From Saccharomonospora glauca K62 (GTDB lineage: Bacteria > Actinomycetota > Actinomycetes > Mycobacteriales > Pseudonocardiaceae), in NCBI RefSeq assembly GCF_000243395.2, contig NZ_CM001484.1, positions 3,892,662 through 3,956,661 on the forward strand: 64,000 nucleotides of DNA. Direction: 5' to 3'. Both the position numbers and the translations under genes were made by a program. Every line of letters begins with the position of its first letter. Position 1 is the stretch's first letter. A model generated the notes under the pieces. It was not told where the DNA came from, did no database searches, and worked only from the letters and a program-made list of their open reading frames with translations. Below, piece by piece: positions 11,770 to 21,271 of the stretch.

Positions 11770-12600
11770 ATGCGAACGCTACGAGTGGTCGGGTTGCACG
11801 AGGACGGCAAGTCCATCGTGTGCGAAGACCCGGAGCGCCGCGAGCGGTTCCTCCTGCCTGCGGACGAACGGCTGCGCGCGGCGGCGCGGGGGGACCTCGC
11901 CCGGCTCGGTCAGATCGAGCAGGAGAGCACGATGCGCCCGCGCGAGATCCAGGCCCGTATCCGGGCGGGGGAGTCCGTCGAGGAGGTCGCGGCGGCAGCG
12001 GGTATGTCGAAGGCCCGGGTCGAACGGTTCGCCTACCCCGTGCTGGCGGAACGCGCCCGCACGGCGGAGCTCGCGCGGAACGCGCATCCGGCCAGGGAGG
12101 ACGGCCCCGACGTACGTACTCTCGACGAGATCGTCGCGCACTCGTTCGCCCTGCGCGGGCAGGACTACTCGCAGGCCACGTGGGACGCGTGGCGCTCGAA
12201 CGAGGGCAAGTGGATCGTCGGTCTCAAGTGGCAGGCCGGGCGCTCGGACAACCGCGCGCGCTGGGCCTTCTCCCCCGGCGCCCACGGCGGCACCGTGACG
12301 GCCCTGGACGAGCTGGCCGAGGCGCTGCTCGACCCCGACTCGTACCGCCTGCCCAGGGCGGTCGGTCAGCGTGACGAGCTCCAGCGCGGCGCCGGACACA
12401 CCGTCGCCGGCTTACCCACTCGCGACCGGGCCACGGTGATCGAGGCCCCGATCCCCGCGTCGGTCGACCTGGACGGGGAGGACGCCTCGACGTCGTTGCC
12501 CGAACAGGCCATCGCAGGGCGGGGGAAGCCCAAGAAGAGCCACCCCACCGTCCCCGCGTGGGAGGACGTCCTCCTGGGAGTGCGCAGCCAGCGAGGCTGA
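11770..12600 (+). CDS. sepH: septation protein SepH
   Basis: 276-residue DUF3071 protein. In Streptomyces and mycobacteria SepH binds FtsZ and promotes its assembly during division. The conserved N-terminal domain (about 1-190) contains the helix-turn-helix-like stretch ESVEEVAAAAGMSKARVERFAYPVL and the DEIVAHSFALRGQ and WIVGLKWQAGRSDNRARW blocks. A short proline/charged linker follows, then the conserved C-terminal WEDVLLGVRS motif. The linker is shorter than in Streptomyces. Ribosome site GGAGGCGGGA lies directly before the ATG. The serC-sepH pairing is ancestral in this order. Confidence 0.93.
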   Translation: MRTLRVVGLHEDGKSIVCEDPERRERFLLPADERLRAAARGDLARLGQIEQESTMRPREIQARIRAGESVEEVAAAAGMSKARVERFAYPVLAERARTAELARNAHPAREDGPDVRTLDEIVAHSFALRGQDYSQATWDAWRSNEGKWIVGLKWQAGRSDNRARWAFSPGAHGGTVTALDELAEALLDPDSYRLPRAVGQRDELQRGAGHTVAGLPTRDRATVIEAPIPASVDLDGEDASTSLPEQAIAGRGKPKKSHPTVPAWEDVLLGVRSQRG

Positions 12601-12625
12601 CCTCGTCCGCACGCGCCCGGTAGCC

Positions 12626-12699
12626 GCGGACACGCGTTCGTCAGGTGCGGACACGCGTGCAGGAAGTGCGGACACGCGTGCGGGAAGTGCGGACACGGC
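12626..12699. repeat. 21-bp repeat array, site 1 (4 units)
   Basis: Four copies with core GCGGACACGCGT begin at 12626, 12647, 12668 and 12689, an exact 21-bp period (two helical turns). The units end in variable CG(T/G)nnGGAAGT-like tails, and the last unit is truncated. It lies in the convergent gap between sepH and the sqd1-like gene. The same family recurs at 17744-17884 and 59745-59797. There are no unique spacers, so this is not a CRISPR array. Confidence 0.9.
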
Positions 12700-12700
12700 G

Positions 12701-12732
12701 GAGCGGGCTCTCACCCTCGGTGGAGCCCGCTC
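12701..12732. terminator. bidirectional hairpin terminator between sepH and sqd1-like gene
   Basis: Perfect 10-bp stem GAGCGGGCTC (12701-12710) and GAGCCCGCTC (12723-12732) with a 12-nt loop, in the gap between two convergent genes and directly next to the 21-bp repeats. There is no U-tract, as is usual in high-GC actinomycetes. Confidence 0.7.
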
Positions 12733-12743
12733 GGCGCCCGTGA

Positions 12744-13919
<1,176 letters not shown>

Positions 13920-14046
13920 TCACTTCTCGGCGCACCCGAAGTCGACCTCTATCGGGCGCACCTGTTCAGCTTATTGACCTACCGTGTACCACCCGAGCCT
14001 CTAGATCAACCCGCCCGGAGGATACGTACGTTCCGCGGCCACTCGA

Positions 14047-14568
14047 ATGGCGGGTATGCACAATGAAAGAGTGAGCACCCTCCCGACGGCTGCCGAGGAG
14101 CCCCCGACGACGGAGGTCGGCCGCCCACGTCTGCTGGTCCGCCTGTTCCGGGCCGCGACGAGTTCCGCACTCGCCACCGGCATCAGTCAGGCCACCCTCA
14201 TCGGCCTGCTGTGGTGGGGAGCCGGGCCCACATTGGCCAGCGCCCTGGCATTCACCGCGGGCGCGATTCCCAACTTCTTCCTCGCCCGGCGCTGGGCGTG
14301 GGGCCGCAGGGGCGCCCCTCGGGTGAAGGGTGAGCTCGTGCCGTACCTCATGGTGATCGGCCTGACGGGCCTCGCCTCGGTGGGCCTGACCACGCTCGCC
14401 GGGTGGCTCACCGAACCGCTCCAGTTGTCCGGTCTGTTGCGGATCGTGGTGCTCGACGCGGTGTTCCTCACCAGCTACGTGATCGTCTTCGTCATGAAGT
14501 TCGCACTGCTCGATCGGCTCGTTTTCCGCCACGCAGCACGTATTCGCGTAGCCAAGTCCCCAACATGA
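14047..14568 (+). CDS. GtrA family membrane protein
   Basis: 173-residue protein with four hydrophobic segments (about residues 40-60, 72-92, 98-120 and 140-162) and the GtrA-type stretch FTAGAIPNFFLARRWAW. GtrA proteins are thought to flip or present polyprenyl-phosphate sugars for extracytoplasmic glycosyltransferases. Starts at 14047, 14056 or GTG 14071 are possible, as none has a strong ribosome site. It is divergent from the sqd1-like gene and its 3' end overlaps the glycosyltransferase fusion gene by 77 bp tail to tail. Context points to lipid-linked sugar supply for that enzyme. Confidence 0.85.
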   Translation: MAGMHNERVSTLPTAAEEPPTTEVGRPRLLVRLFRAATSSALATGISQATLIGLLWWGAGPTLASALAFTAGAIPNFFLARRWAWGRRGAPRVKGELVPYLMVIGLTGLASVGLTTLAGWLTEPLQLSGLLRIVVLDAVFLTSYVIVFVMKFALLDRLVFRHAARIRVAKSPT

Positions 14569-16741
14569 CCCGCGCGTAGTTGGCGCCGTAGGCGATGCTG
14601 TGCCCCTTCTTACTGGTGCCGTTGTTGCGCAGCCGCATGGTCATCGGCACCTCCAGCACCCGCGCACCGCGCGCCATGACGCCGAGCAGGAGCTCCGACG
14701 ACTGGTACTGCGGTTCGCGCAAGGTGACCGACGTGGCGAGTTCGGCCTTCATCGCGCGGAAACCGAACGAGGTGTCGGTGATCTTGCGCAGGGTCAGCAG
14801 GGACGCCAGCCACGAGAACACGCGCACCCCGAGCCAGCGGATGGCGCTGTCGTGCTGGTAACTGCCGAGCCTGCGGGAACCGGTGACGAAGTCGGCCGTG
14901 TCGTCGAGCAGCGGCTTCACGAGCAACGGCATCTCGTTGTTGTCGTACTGCCCGTCGGCGTCGGTGGTGACGATGTAGCGTGCTCCGCACTCGGACGCGA
15001 GGTGGTAGCCGAGACGTAGGGCCGCACCCTGACCGCGGTTCCGTTTGGCCTCGCACACGTACGCGCCGGCCTCACGCGCGACCTCGGCGGTGTTGTCGGT
15101 GGCGCCGTCGACCACGACGAGCGTGGAGACCGGGAGATCACCGCAGTGCGTGGGCATCTCCCTCAGCACCGTGCCGATGCCCTTGGCCTCGTTATACGCG
15201 GCGATCACCACGACCAACGGGGTCAACGGACTGTTGCCGTAACGTTGCCGGAAGTCGGCCACCGCCTCGGCGTCGACGTCGTCGGGGTAGTCGTCCATCT
15301 TGGGCCTCCGTCCTGTCGCCGCGCCGATCGACTCCGCTCGGGCCCCCAGGATCGCGGCGAGTCCGAGCGCACCTCCGAGCGGAAGGAAGACCAGCGCGGG
15401 GAGTTGGTAACGCCAGGAGAACTCGAACGACGCGGCTCCCAGCAGGATGATCAAACCACTGCCCGTGGCGAGGAACGCGGCCGCCCTCAACCCCGAGCGC
15501 CGTGCCCGGCCGACCCCGGCGGCACCGGCCAGTCCGAGCAACGCGAACACCGCGAGCAGCGGCCCCCACGTGTAGCCACCGCCGAGCTGGTAGCCGCGCA
15601 GGAACGAGGTGAGGTCGGTGTTCACGCTCGGGAGTACCCCGTCGTAGGTGTACGTCGTCGCGTTGAAGGTCTCGAGCGTGGACTCGCCGACGTAGTAGTA
15701 CGGGTAGGTGAGCTGGAAGTGCCAGCGCTCCACGGGCACGTCGTTGTGGTGCGTGCGTTTGATCGGGTCGAAGTTCTTCGCGAAGTCCTTGAGGATCGAC
15801 CCGACGAAGTCGAACGGCTGGTTCAGCACCACTTCCCTGGCGAACTGGTTGGCCAGCTCCTCCTTGGTTCGCTCGTCGGGCAGCCCCTCCGGCGGCCAGT
15901 CCGGGTTGCCGTACACGAAGTGCGTGTAGTAGTCGATGCCCTGCCGCTCGGACAGCGGTTCGTCGGGGCAGAACAGTTGGAGCCCGGCGTCGTCCGGGGG
16001 AAGTTTCGAGCAGTCCGCGATGCTGGCCGTGCGTCCGTAGAGCACGTTGCCGGTGGCTCCGGTCAAACCCCAGTAACCGGCCTGCGAGTAGAAGTAGGCC
16101 GAGTACGGGAACAACACCACCATGACACCGAGCACCCCGGCCGTGGCCCGGACGCCGATACGCCTCCAGCCCGCCTTGCTGCGCCAGGCCCCACCGGCCA
16201 GCACGAGGTAGACCACCATCGGCACCACGAGCGTGAACCCGATGGTCCGCGTGACGACGGCGAGCCCGATCAGGATGCCCGCGACCCCGGCCCGCCACCA
16301 GGCCGGCTCACCACGGCCGAGCAGCGCCCACAACGCGCCGACCGTGAGGGCCTGGAACCAGATCTCCGACATGATGAGCGCTTCGATCTGGAGCTGGTAG
16401 GCGTCCAGCAGCAGCGGCGCCGCCACGATCGCGGCGATCCACCGCCGCGACGTGTACCGCAGCGTCAGCGCGTACAGCGACACGGCGAGCAGGACGCCCA
16501 CCACGTGCTGCACCGCCTGCACGAACGCCAACCCGCCGAAGGTGAACAGCACCTTCAGCACCACCGTGTACCCCAGCGGGTTCAGGTCGGTGGGCCGCAG
16601 CGCGTCGAGGTTGCCGAGGTAACGGAAGCTGTCGATGTAGAGCAGCGCGGGCTCGTACGCCAGCCACACCAGTACCCGGAGTGTGATACCTCCGGCGAGC
16701 AGGGCGAACAGCAACCAATGGCGGCGGAGGAAGCCGATCAC
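14492..16741 (-). CDS. GT-C-like membrane glycosyltransferase fused to a GT2 glycosyltransferase
   Basis: 749-residue fusion. Residues 1 to about 475 are a polytopic membrane protein with roughly 11 TM segments, an early acidic ID motif (LYIDSFRYLG) and a large exoplasmic loop near 235-375, resembling GT-C mannosyl/arabinosyl-type transferases. Residues 482-749 form a complete GT2 domain: VVVIAAYNEAKGIG, VVDGATDNT, TTDADGQYDN (metal-binding DxD), and a SELLLG region. An internal ATG at 15298, preceded by GGAGG six bases away, could start a free GT2 protein. The GTG start directly abuts the TGA of the epimerase gene, implying translational coupling. A polyprenyl-phosphate sugar synthase feeding its own membrane transferase is the simplest reading. 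Confidence 0.85.
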   Translation of the reverse strand: MIGFLRRHWLLFALLAGGITLRVLVWLAYEPALLYIDSFRYLGNLDALRPTDLNPLGYTVVLKVLFTFGGLAFVQAVQHVVGVLLAVSLYALTLRYTSRRWIAAIVAAPLLLDAYQLQIEALIMSEIWFQALTVGALWALLGRGEPAWWRAGVAGILIGLAVVTRTIGFTLVVPMVVYLVLAGGAWRSKAGWRRIGVRATAGVLGVMVVLFPYSAYFYSQAGYWGLTGATGNVLYGRTASIADCSKLPPDDAGLQLFCPDEPLSERQGIDYYTHFVYGNPDWPPEGLPDERTKEELANQFAREVVLNQPFDFVGSILKDFAKNFDPIKRTHHNDVPVERWHFQLTYPYYYVGESTLETFNATTYTYDGVLPSVNTDLTSFLRGYQLGGGYTWGPLLAVFALLGLAGAAGVGRARRSGLRAAAFLATGSGLIILLGAASFEFSWRYQLPALVFLPLGGALGLAAILGARAESIGAATGRRPKMDDYPDDVDAEAVADFRQRYGNSPLTPLVVVIAAYNEAKGIGTVLREMPTHCGDLPVSTLVVVDGATDNTAEVAREAGAYVCEAKRNRGQGAALRLGYHLASECGARYIVTTDADGQYDNNEMPLLVKPLLDDTADFVTGSRRLGSYQHDSAIRWLGVRVFSWLASLLTLRKITDTSFGFRAMKAELATSVTLREPQYQSSELLLGVMARGARVLEVPMTMRLRNNGTSKKGHSIAYGANYARVMLGTWLREYVLRGGKRADRAVRTS

Positions 16742-17686
16742 TCAGAACACTTTCTGCCTGTCGTGGTCGAGGAAGTACTGCCAGGTGGCGGCCAGACCGT
16801 CGCGCAGGCTGAACGTCGGGCGGTACCCGATGCTCTCCGCACTGCGCGAGACGTCGACGACCACCGCGGGCATCTCGCCACCCGGCGCGGGCACGTGCTC
16901 CGCGGGGATCGGACGTCCGGTGACCTCCCTGACCGTGTCGATCAGCTCCAGCACCGAGACCGACCGGCCCGCGCCGATGATCGCCCTGCCGACGTGCTCG
17001 CTGTCCCAGGCGAGCTCGATGCCACGCACGACGTCGTCGAGGAAGACCAGGTCGCGCCGCTGTTTCCCGTCGCCGTAGACCTTCACGCCGCCGTCCGACA
17101 GCGCGGCCCGCATGAGCCGCGGCACGAAGCTGTCCTTGTGGCTCATGCCGGGGCCGTAGACGTTGGTGAACCGCAGCGCGCACGTGGCCATGCCGTACGC
17201 GCCCGCGTAGCCGGACAACAGCATCTCGCAGGCCGCCTTGGTGGCCCCGTAGGGGGTGAGCGGCTGCAACGGCATGTCCTCGGTGATGGTCCTCGTACCG
17301 ACGTCGCCGACCACCGCGTTGGTGGAGGCCAGGATGAACCGGCGCACGCCGTGCATCCGCGCCAGCTCCAGCAGCTCGTGGGTGATGCCGACGTTCTCCG
17401 CGTACGTCTTCGCGGGCATCTCCTTCGAACGCAGCACCGAGGTGATGGCGGCGAGGTGGATGATGCCGTCGGTGCCGGGCACCACGGCGCGCTCCCGGAT
17501 CTCCGGGTCGGCCAGGTCGCCCTGGATCGCGACGACGCCCTCGTCGTGCGGCGGCGCGGGCTCCCGGTCCACGATCGTCACCCGCGCGCCACGGCGCCGG
17601 AAGGCTGCGACGACCGCGCGCCCGATGAAACCGCAACCGCCCGTGACCACCACATGGGACGAGTCTGTATTCGTGGCGGAAGACAT
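16742..17686 (-). CDS. NAD-dependent nucleotide-sugar epimerase/dehydratase
   Basis: 314-residue extended SDR of the UDP-glucose 4-epimerase group. The NAD motif TGGCGFIG is at 15-22. STNAVVGD supplies the catalytic Ser/Thr and YGATK the catalytic Tyr and Lys. RFTNVYGPGM and the RRDLVFLDDVVRGI substrate loop are typical of sugar nucleotide epimerases. It is the first gene of a two-gene unit with the glycosyltransferase fusion (TGA immediately followed by GTG). The 21-bp repeat array begins 57 bp upstream of its start. Exact substrate is unknown; it probably supplies a sugar for the same glycan as its neighbours. Confidence 0.87.
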   Translation of the reverse strand: MSSATNTDSSHVVVTGGCGFIGRAVVAAFRRRGARVTIVDREPAPPHDEGVVAIQGDLADPEIRERAVVPGTDGIIHLAAITSVLRSKEMPAKTYAENVGITHELLELARMHGVRRFILASTNAVVGDVGTRTITEDMPLQPLTPYGATKAACEMLLSGYAGAYGMATCALRFTNVYGPGMSHKDSFVPRLMRAALSDGGVKVYGDGKQRRDLVFLDDVVRGIELAWDSEHVGRAIIGAGRSVSVLELIDTVREVTGRPIPAEHVPAPGGEMPAVVVDVSRSAESIGYRPTFSLRDGLAATWQYFLDHDRQKVF

Positions 17687-17743
17687 GGGGTCAAACTACC
17701 CCGTGCTCCGTTCGGTCCAACCCGTACCCGCAACCCCACCATC

Positions 17744-17884
17744 GTGTCCGCAGTCCACGTACACGTGTCCGCAGGCTGCGCACGCGTGTCCGCACAAACG
17801 GGACGTCCAAAGCGCCAACACGCGTACGCCAACTGCGAACACGCGTACGTGAGCTGCGGACACGAGTGCGAGAACTGAGGACAC
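17744..17884. repeat. 21-bp repeat array, site 2 (inverted arrangement, 3 + 4 units)
   Basis: Three units in reverse orientation have GTGTCCGC starting at 17744, 17765 and 17786. Four units in forward orientation start at 17814, 17835, 17856 and 17877. Each half keeps an exact 21-bp period, and the halves meet head to head across about 20 bp. Same family as sites 1 and 3. The region lies between the DUF2537 gene end and the epimerase start, so it overlaps the epimerase promoter region. Long open frames run through it only because the repeat lacks stops. Confidence 0.9.
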
Positions 17885-17891
17885 GCCGGGG

Positions 17892-18554
17892 TCAGGTGAA
17901 GGCGACCAGGAGGACTCCGATCCAGGACAGCGCCGTGCCGGCGACGGCGCCGAGGACGATCCAGCGCACGACGGGGACCCGTCGCCCCAACCACAACGAC
18001 GGCGCCAGCCCCGCGGTCACCACGGCCGCGGCGAGGACGGCGACCCACCCGGCCGTCTCCGACGCGAGCGTGGATGCCAGCGCGAGCATCGCCACGATGA
18101 CGAACACGGCGACGAAACCCGCGACGGTCAGCCCGGTGGCCCACAACGTCGGGTCCACCACCGTGGCGTTCCGCGCGCGGCGCGACGCGGCGGGCATCGG
18201 GTGCGCCCCGGCTCGTGGCGGGGAGACGAGCGTGGTCTCGTCGGTCATGGGATCGCGGTAACGCACTGGCTCGTCGAGCACCGCCGCCACGCGACTCACG
18301 AGCTGCCTGCCCCGCCTGGACACGACCTCCCGGCCCGCCTCACCGCGATTACGGCGGACCGCCGCGCACACGCGGGCCCACTCGTCGAGGGCCTCGGCGA
18401 GGTCGGCGCCGACCACGTCGTCGAGGCCCGCCGTCTCGCCGCCGCCCCGCCCCTCGGCGACCACGGTCGTCCGCCTCGTCCCGCCCCGCTCGCTTCCGAC
18501 GACGCCCACGAGGACGGCACGGTCGTCCCGTACCAGCAGCTCGGCCTCATTCAC
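17892..18554 (-). CDS. DUF2537-like membrane protein
   Basis: 220-residue protein with a soluble, charged N-terminal half (about 1-130) and three or four TM segments in the C-terminal 90 residues (near 137-160, 165-183 and 195-218). The C-terminal part and its place next to the SpoU methyltransferase match mycobacterial Rv0882 (DUF2537), which is much shorter; the N-terminal domain looks like a lineage-specific extension. Function unknown. In mycobacteria this gene converges directly on sepH; here a 5.3-kb cassette separates them. Confidence 0.7.
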   Translation of the reverse strand: MNEAELLVRDDRAVLVGVVGSERGGTRRTTVVAEGRGGGETAGLDDVVGADLAEALDEWARVCAAVRRNRGEAGREVVSRRGRQLVSRVAAVLDEPVRYRDPMTDETTLVSPPRAGAHPMPAASRRARNATVVDPTLWATGLTVAGFVAVFVIVAMLALASTLASETAGWVAVLAAAVVTAGLAPSLWLGRRVPVVRWIVLGAVAGTALSWIGVLLVAFT

Positions 18555-18578
18555 ACCTGCTCACCCGCGCCTCGCACC

Positions 18579-19382
18579 TCACCTCGTCAGCTCGTAGAAC
18601 GCAACGGCAGCCGCCGTGGCGACGTTGAGCGAGTCCACGCCGGATTCCATCGGAATCCGCACGGCGCTGTCGGCGGCGTCGAGAGCCGCCCGCGACAGGC
18701 CGTGGCCCTCCGAGCCGAGCAGGAGCGCGACCCGCTCGTGTCCGGCCTTCCGCATGTCACGCAACGTTATCGCGTCGGAGCGCGGGGTCAGCGCGGCGAC
18801 GTGGAAACCGTGTCGCCGCAGCACATCGAGCGCACCCGGCCATTCCGGCACGGAAGTGAACGGTACGCGCAGCACGTGCCCCATCGACACCCGAACGCTC
18901 CGCCGGTACAGCGGGTCGGCGCAGCCGGCCCCCAACAGCACGCCGTCGACACCGAGCGCGGCCGCGTTGCGGAACATCGAACCGAGGTTCTCGTGATCGT
19001 TCACGCCTTCCAACACGGCGAGCACCCTCGCGCCGTCGACGACGTCGGTGAACGACGGCGCGGGCGCCCGGTCGGCGACGGCCAGCACGCCCCGGTTGAG
19101 GTGGAAGCCGACGACGTCGGACATGGTCTGCGCGGAGGTGGCGTAGGCGGGAACGTCGACGTCCGCGAGATCGTCCCGGAGTTCGTCGAGCCTGCGTGGC
19201 ACCCCGAGCACGGCACGCAGCGGGTAGGCCGAGTGCAGCAACCGTCGCACCACCACGACGCCCTCGGCGATCACCAGGCCTCTTCCTCCCGGCCGATCGG
19301 GTCGGCGGTCGGCGGTCGTGAGGTCGCGGAAGTCGTCCAGGCGCGGGTCCGCCGCGTCGTCGATCTCGATCAGCTTGGCCAC
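18579..19382 (-). CDS. TrmH/SpoU family RNA 2'-O-methyltransferase
   Basis: 267-residue SPOUT methyltransferase. An N-terminal substrate-binding domain (about 1-105) precedes the knotted SAM domain. Motif 1 is NLGSMFRNAAALGV, motif 2 LLLGSEGHGLS and motif 3 RIPMESGVDSLNVATAAAV; the invariant Arg, Glu and Asn are all present. The target is probably a ribose in 23S rRNA or tRNA but cannot be fixed from sequence. It lies upstream of the DUF2537 gene on the same strand (24-bp gap), the same pair as in mycobacteria (Rv0881-Rv0882). Confidence 0.92.
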   Translation of the reverse strand: MAKLIEIDDAADPRLDDFRDLTTADRRPDRPGGRGLVIAEGVVVVRRLLHSAYPLRAVLGVPRRLDELRDDLADVDVPAYATSAQTMSDVVGFHLNRGVLAVADRAPAPSFTDVVDGARVLAVLEGVNDHENLGSMFRNAAALGVDGVLLGAGCADPLYRRSVRVSMGHVLRVPFTSVPEWPGALDVLRRHGFHVAALTPRSDAITLRDMRKAGHERVALLLGSEGHGLSRAALDAADSAVRIPMESGVDSLNVATAAAVAFYELTR

Positions 19383-19609
19383 GTGTGGAGTGTCGCACTC
19401 CTCCTTCTCCCAAGGAGTCGGTACTCCGAATGCTGGGTAGCCCGGTCGTACGAACGGGCTTCGCGTGCGCTGGGTTACCTCAAGGTGACAGAGTGCACCA
19501 GTTTGGCCGCTAGTGGCGGCCTCTCGGGTGTGCCAACGTTGCCGCCTGGCAAGGGGTCAACGCCAAGGCGTTCGGGCGAGCCGAGGCCGAGCGGGAGAAG
19601 GAACTTCTC

Positions 19610-21106
19610 ATGGGTAGGGACGTGGCACCAAACGCCTACACCCCGCGAGACCGGGGACGTTACCGCCGCAAGGTCCAACGCTGTCTGGACACGTTGGCGC
19701 GGATGCTGTCCGACGGCAGTTTCACGTTCCCCCGCAAGCACATCGGGCTGGAGGTCGAGCTGAACCTCGTGGGCGAGGACATGCGGCCGTCGATGTCGAA
19801 CACGGCCGTGTTGAACGCCCTGGACGACGACTCGTTCACCACGGAGCTCTCCCAGCACAACATCGAACTCAACGTGCCCCCGTGCCCGCTGGACGGTACC
19901 TCCGCGTTGCGGCTGGAGTCGGTGCTGGACGACTACCTGGACAAGGCCCACCGGAAGGCGGGGGACGTGGGCGTGTTCGTCGCGATGATCGGGGTGCTGC
20001 CGACCCTGAAACCGGAGCACTTCGACCAGAAGTGGCTGACCAACAGCGCGCGCTACTCGCTGCTCAACGACGAGATCCTCGCCTCACGGGGAGAGCAGCC
20101 CCTGCTGTCGCTGGAGGGAGTGGGGCTGCCCGACCGGGCTCCGGAACGACTTCGCTCGTTCGCCCAGTCGATCCTGCCCGAGGCGGCGTGCACGTCGGTT
20201 CAACTGCACCTGCAGGTGGCACCAGAGGAGTTCGCCGCGCACTGGAATGCCGCCCAGTGTCTCGCCGGGGTGCAGGTGGCGTTGGGTGCCAATTCGCCGT
20301 TCCTGCTCAGCAAGGCACTGTGGCATGAAACGCGCATTCCACTGTTCTTGCAAGCCACGGACACGCGGCCCGAGGAGTTGAAGAACCAAGGGGTGCGGCC
20401 GAGGGTCTGGTTCGGCGAACGCTGGATCACGTCGATCTTCGACCTGTTCGAGGAGAACGTCCGCTACTTCCCCGGTCTGCTACCGGAGACCGACGACGAG
20501 GACCCGATGGAGACGTTGGAGTCCGGCGAGGTCCCGCAGCTCACCGAACTTCGCCTCCACAACGGCACGGTGTGGCGGTGGAACCGCCCGGTGTACGACG
20601 TGGTGGACGGCAAACCACACCTGCGGGTGGAGAACCGCGTGCTGCCCGCCGGTCCGACCGTGGTGGACATGATGGCCAACGCCGCCTTCTTCTACGGAGC
20701 CCAGCGAGCCCTGGCCGAGCAGGAGCGGCCAGTGTGGACGCAGATGTCGTTCCAGGCCGCCGAGGAGAACCTCTACGCGGGCGCCCGCAACGGTTTCGAC
20801 GCGCATCTCTACTGGCCCGGCATCGGCTGGGTGCCGCCGGACGAACTCGCGTTGCGGGTGCTGCTGCCGCTGGCCAGGGAGGGGCTGCGGAGCTCGGGCG
20901 TGGCCGCGGAGGTCGCCGACCGCTACCTCGGGGTGATCGAGCAGCGGTGCCTGCGCCAGCGCACGGGAAGCGTCTGGCAGCGCGACACCGTGGTGCGGGC
21001 CGAGGACCGTGGCCTGGACCGCGAGGCCGCGCTCACCTTCATGCTCTCCCGCTATCTGGAACTTTCCCGCTCCGGGGAGCCCGTGCACACGTGGCCGGTG
21101 GACTGA
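19610..21106 (+). CDS. glutamate-cysteine ligase (GCS2)-like carboxylate-amine ligase
   Basis: 498-residue protein with the GCS2-type N-terminus: HIGLEVELNLV carries the metal-binding acidic pair, followed by ELSQHNIELNVPP. A later LHLQVAPEEF block and TELRLHNGTVWRWNRP fit the active-site sheet of this superfamily. Family members join glutamate or related acids to an amine using ATP. Actinomycetes of this group use mycothiol rather than glutathione, so a different product is likely; EgtA in ergothioneine synthesis is a related case, but no egtBCD genes are adjacent. It precedes sodA on the same strand by 165 bp, suggesting a redox link. Confidence 0.7.
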   Translation: MGRDVAPNAYTPRDRGRYRRKVQRCLDTLARMLSDGSFTFPRKHIGLEVELNLVGEDMRPSMSNTAVLNALDDDSFTTELSQHNIELNVPPCPLDGTSALRLESVLDDYLDKAHRKAGDVGVFVAMIGVLPTLKPEHFDQKWLTNSARYSLLNDEILASRGEQPLLSLEGVGLPDRAPERLRSFAQSILPEAACTSVQLHLQVAPEEFAAHWNAAQCLAGVQVALGANSPFLLSKALWHETRIPLFLQATDTRPEELKNQGVRPRVWFGERWITSIFDLFEENVRYFPGLLPETDDEDPMETLESGEVPQLTELRLHNGTVWRWNRPVYDVVDGKPHLRVENRVLPAGPTVVDMMANAAFFYGAQRALAEQERPVWTQMSFQAAEENLYAGARNGFDAHLYWPGIGWVPPDELALRVLLPLAREGLRSSGVAAEVADRYLGVIEQRCLRQRTGSVWQRDTVVRAEDRGLDREAALTFMLSRYLELSRSGEPVHTWPVD

Positions 21107-21271
21107 CGGAGCCACGGCAGCGCGTGTGTCGGTCCTAACACTTCCTTGACCTCTACTTAACTCCACTTTGCAAGGTCAACTTCATCACGCCCCGGTTAGC
21201 CTGCCCACCCGATGGCTACTAGGTTGGGCAGCGACGCAAAGGCTTGGTCCGCAAGATACGAAGGAGGGCTC

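Noticed and set aside
12626-12699. CRISPR array
   Set aside because: The 21-bp units follow each other directly with no unique spacers of 30 bp or more, and no cas genes are present.
15146-17878. 910-residue plus-strand open frame
   Set aside because: It is the antisense of the glycosyltransferase fusion and epimerase genes, runs through the repeat array, and is Arg/His/Gly/Pro-rich with no protein motif.
17578-18144. Minus-strand protein rich in Cys/Thr/His spanning the repeat array
   Set aside because: It is a read-through of the repeats and overlaps two well supported genes.
19440-19470. tRNA-like hairpin before the GCS2-like gene (AGCCCG ... CGGGCT)
   Set aside because: Only one stem can be formed; no T-loop or anticodon arm is visible.
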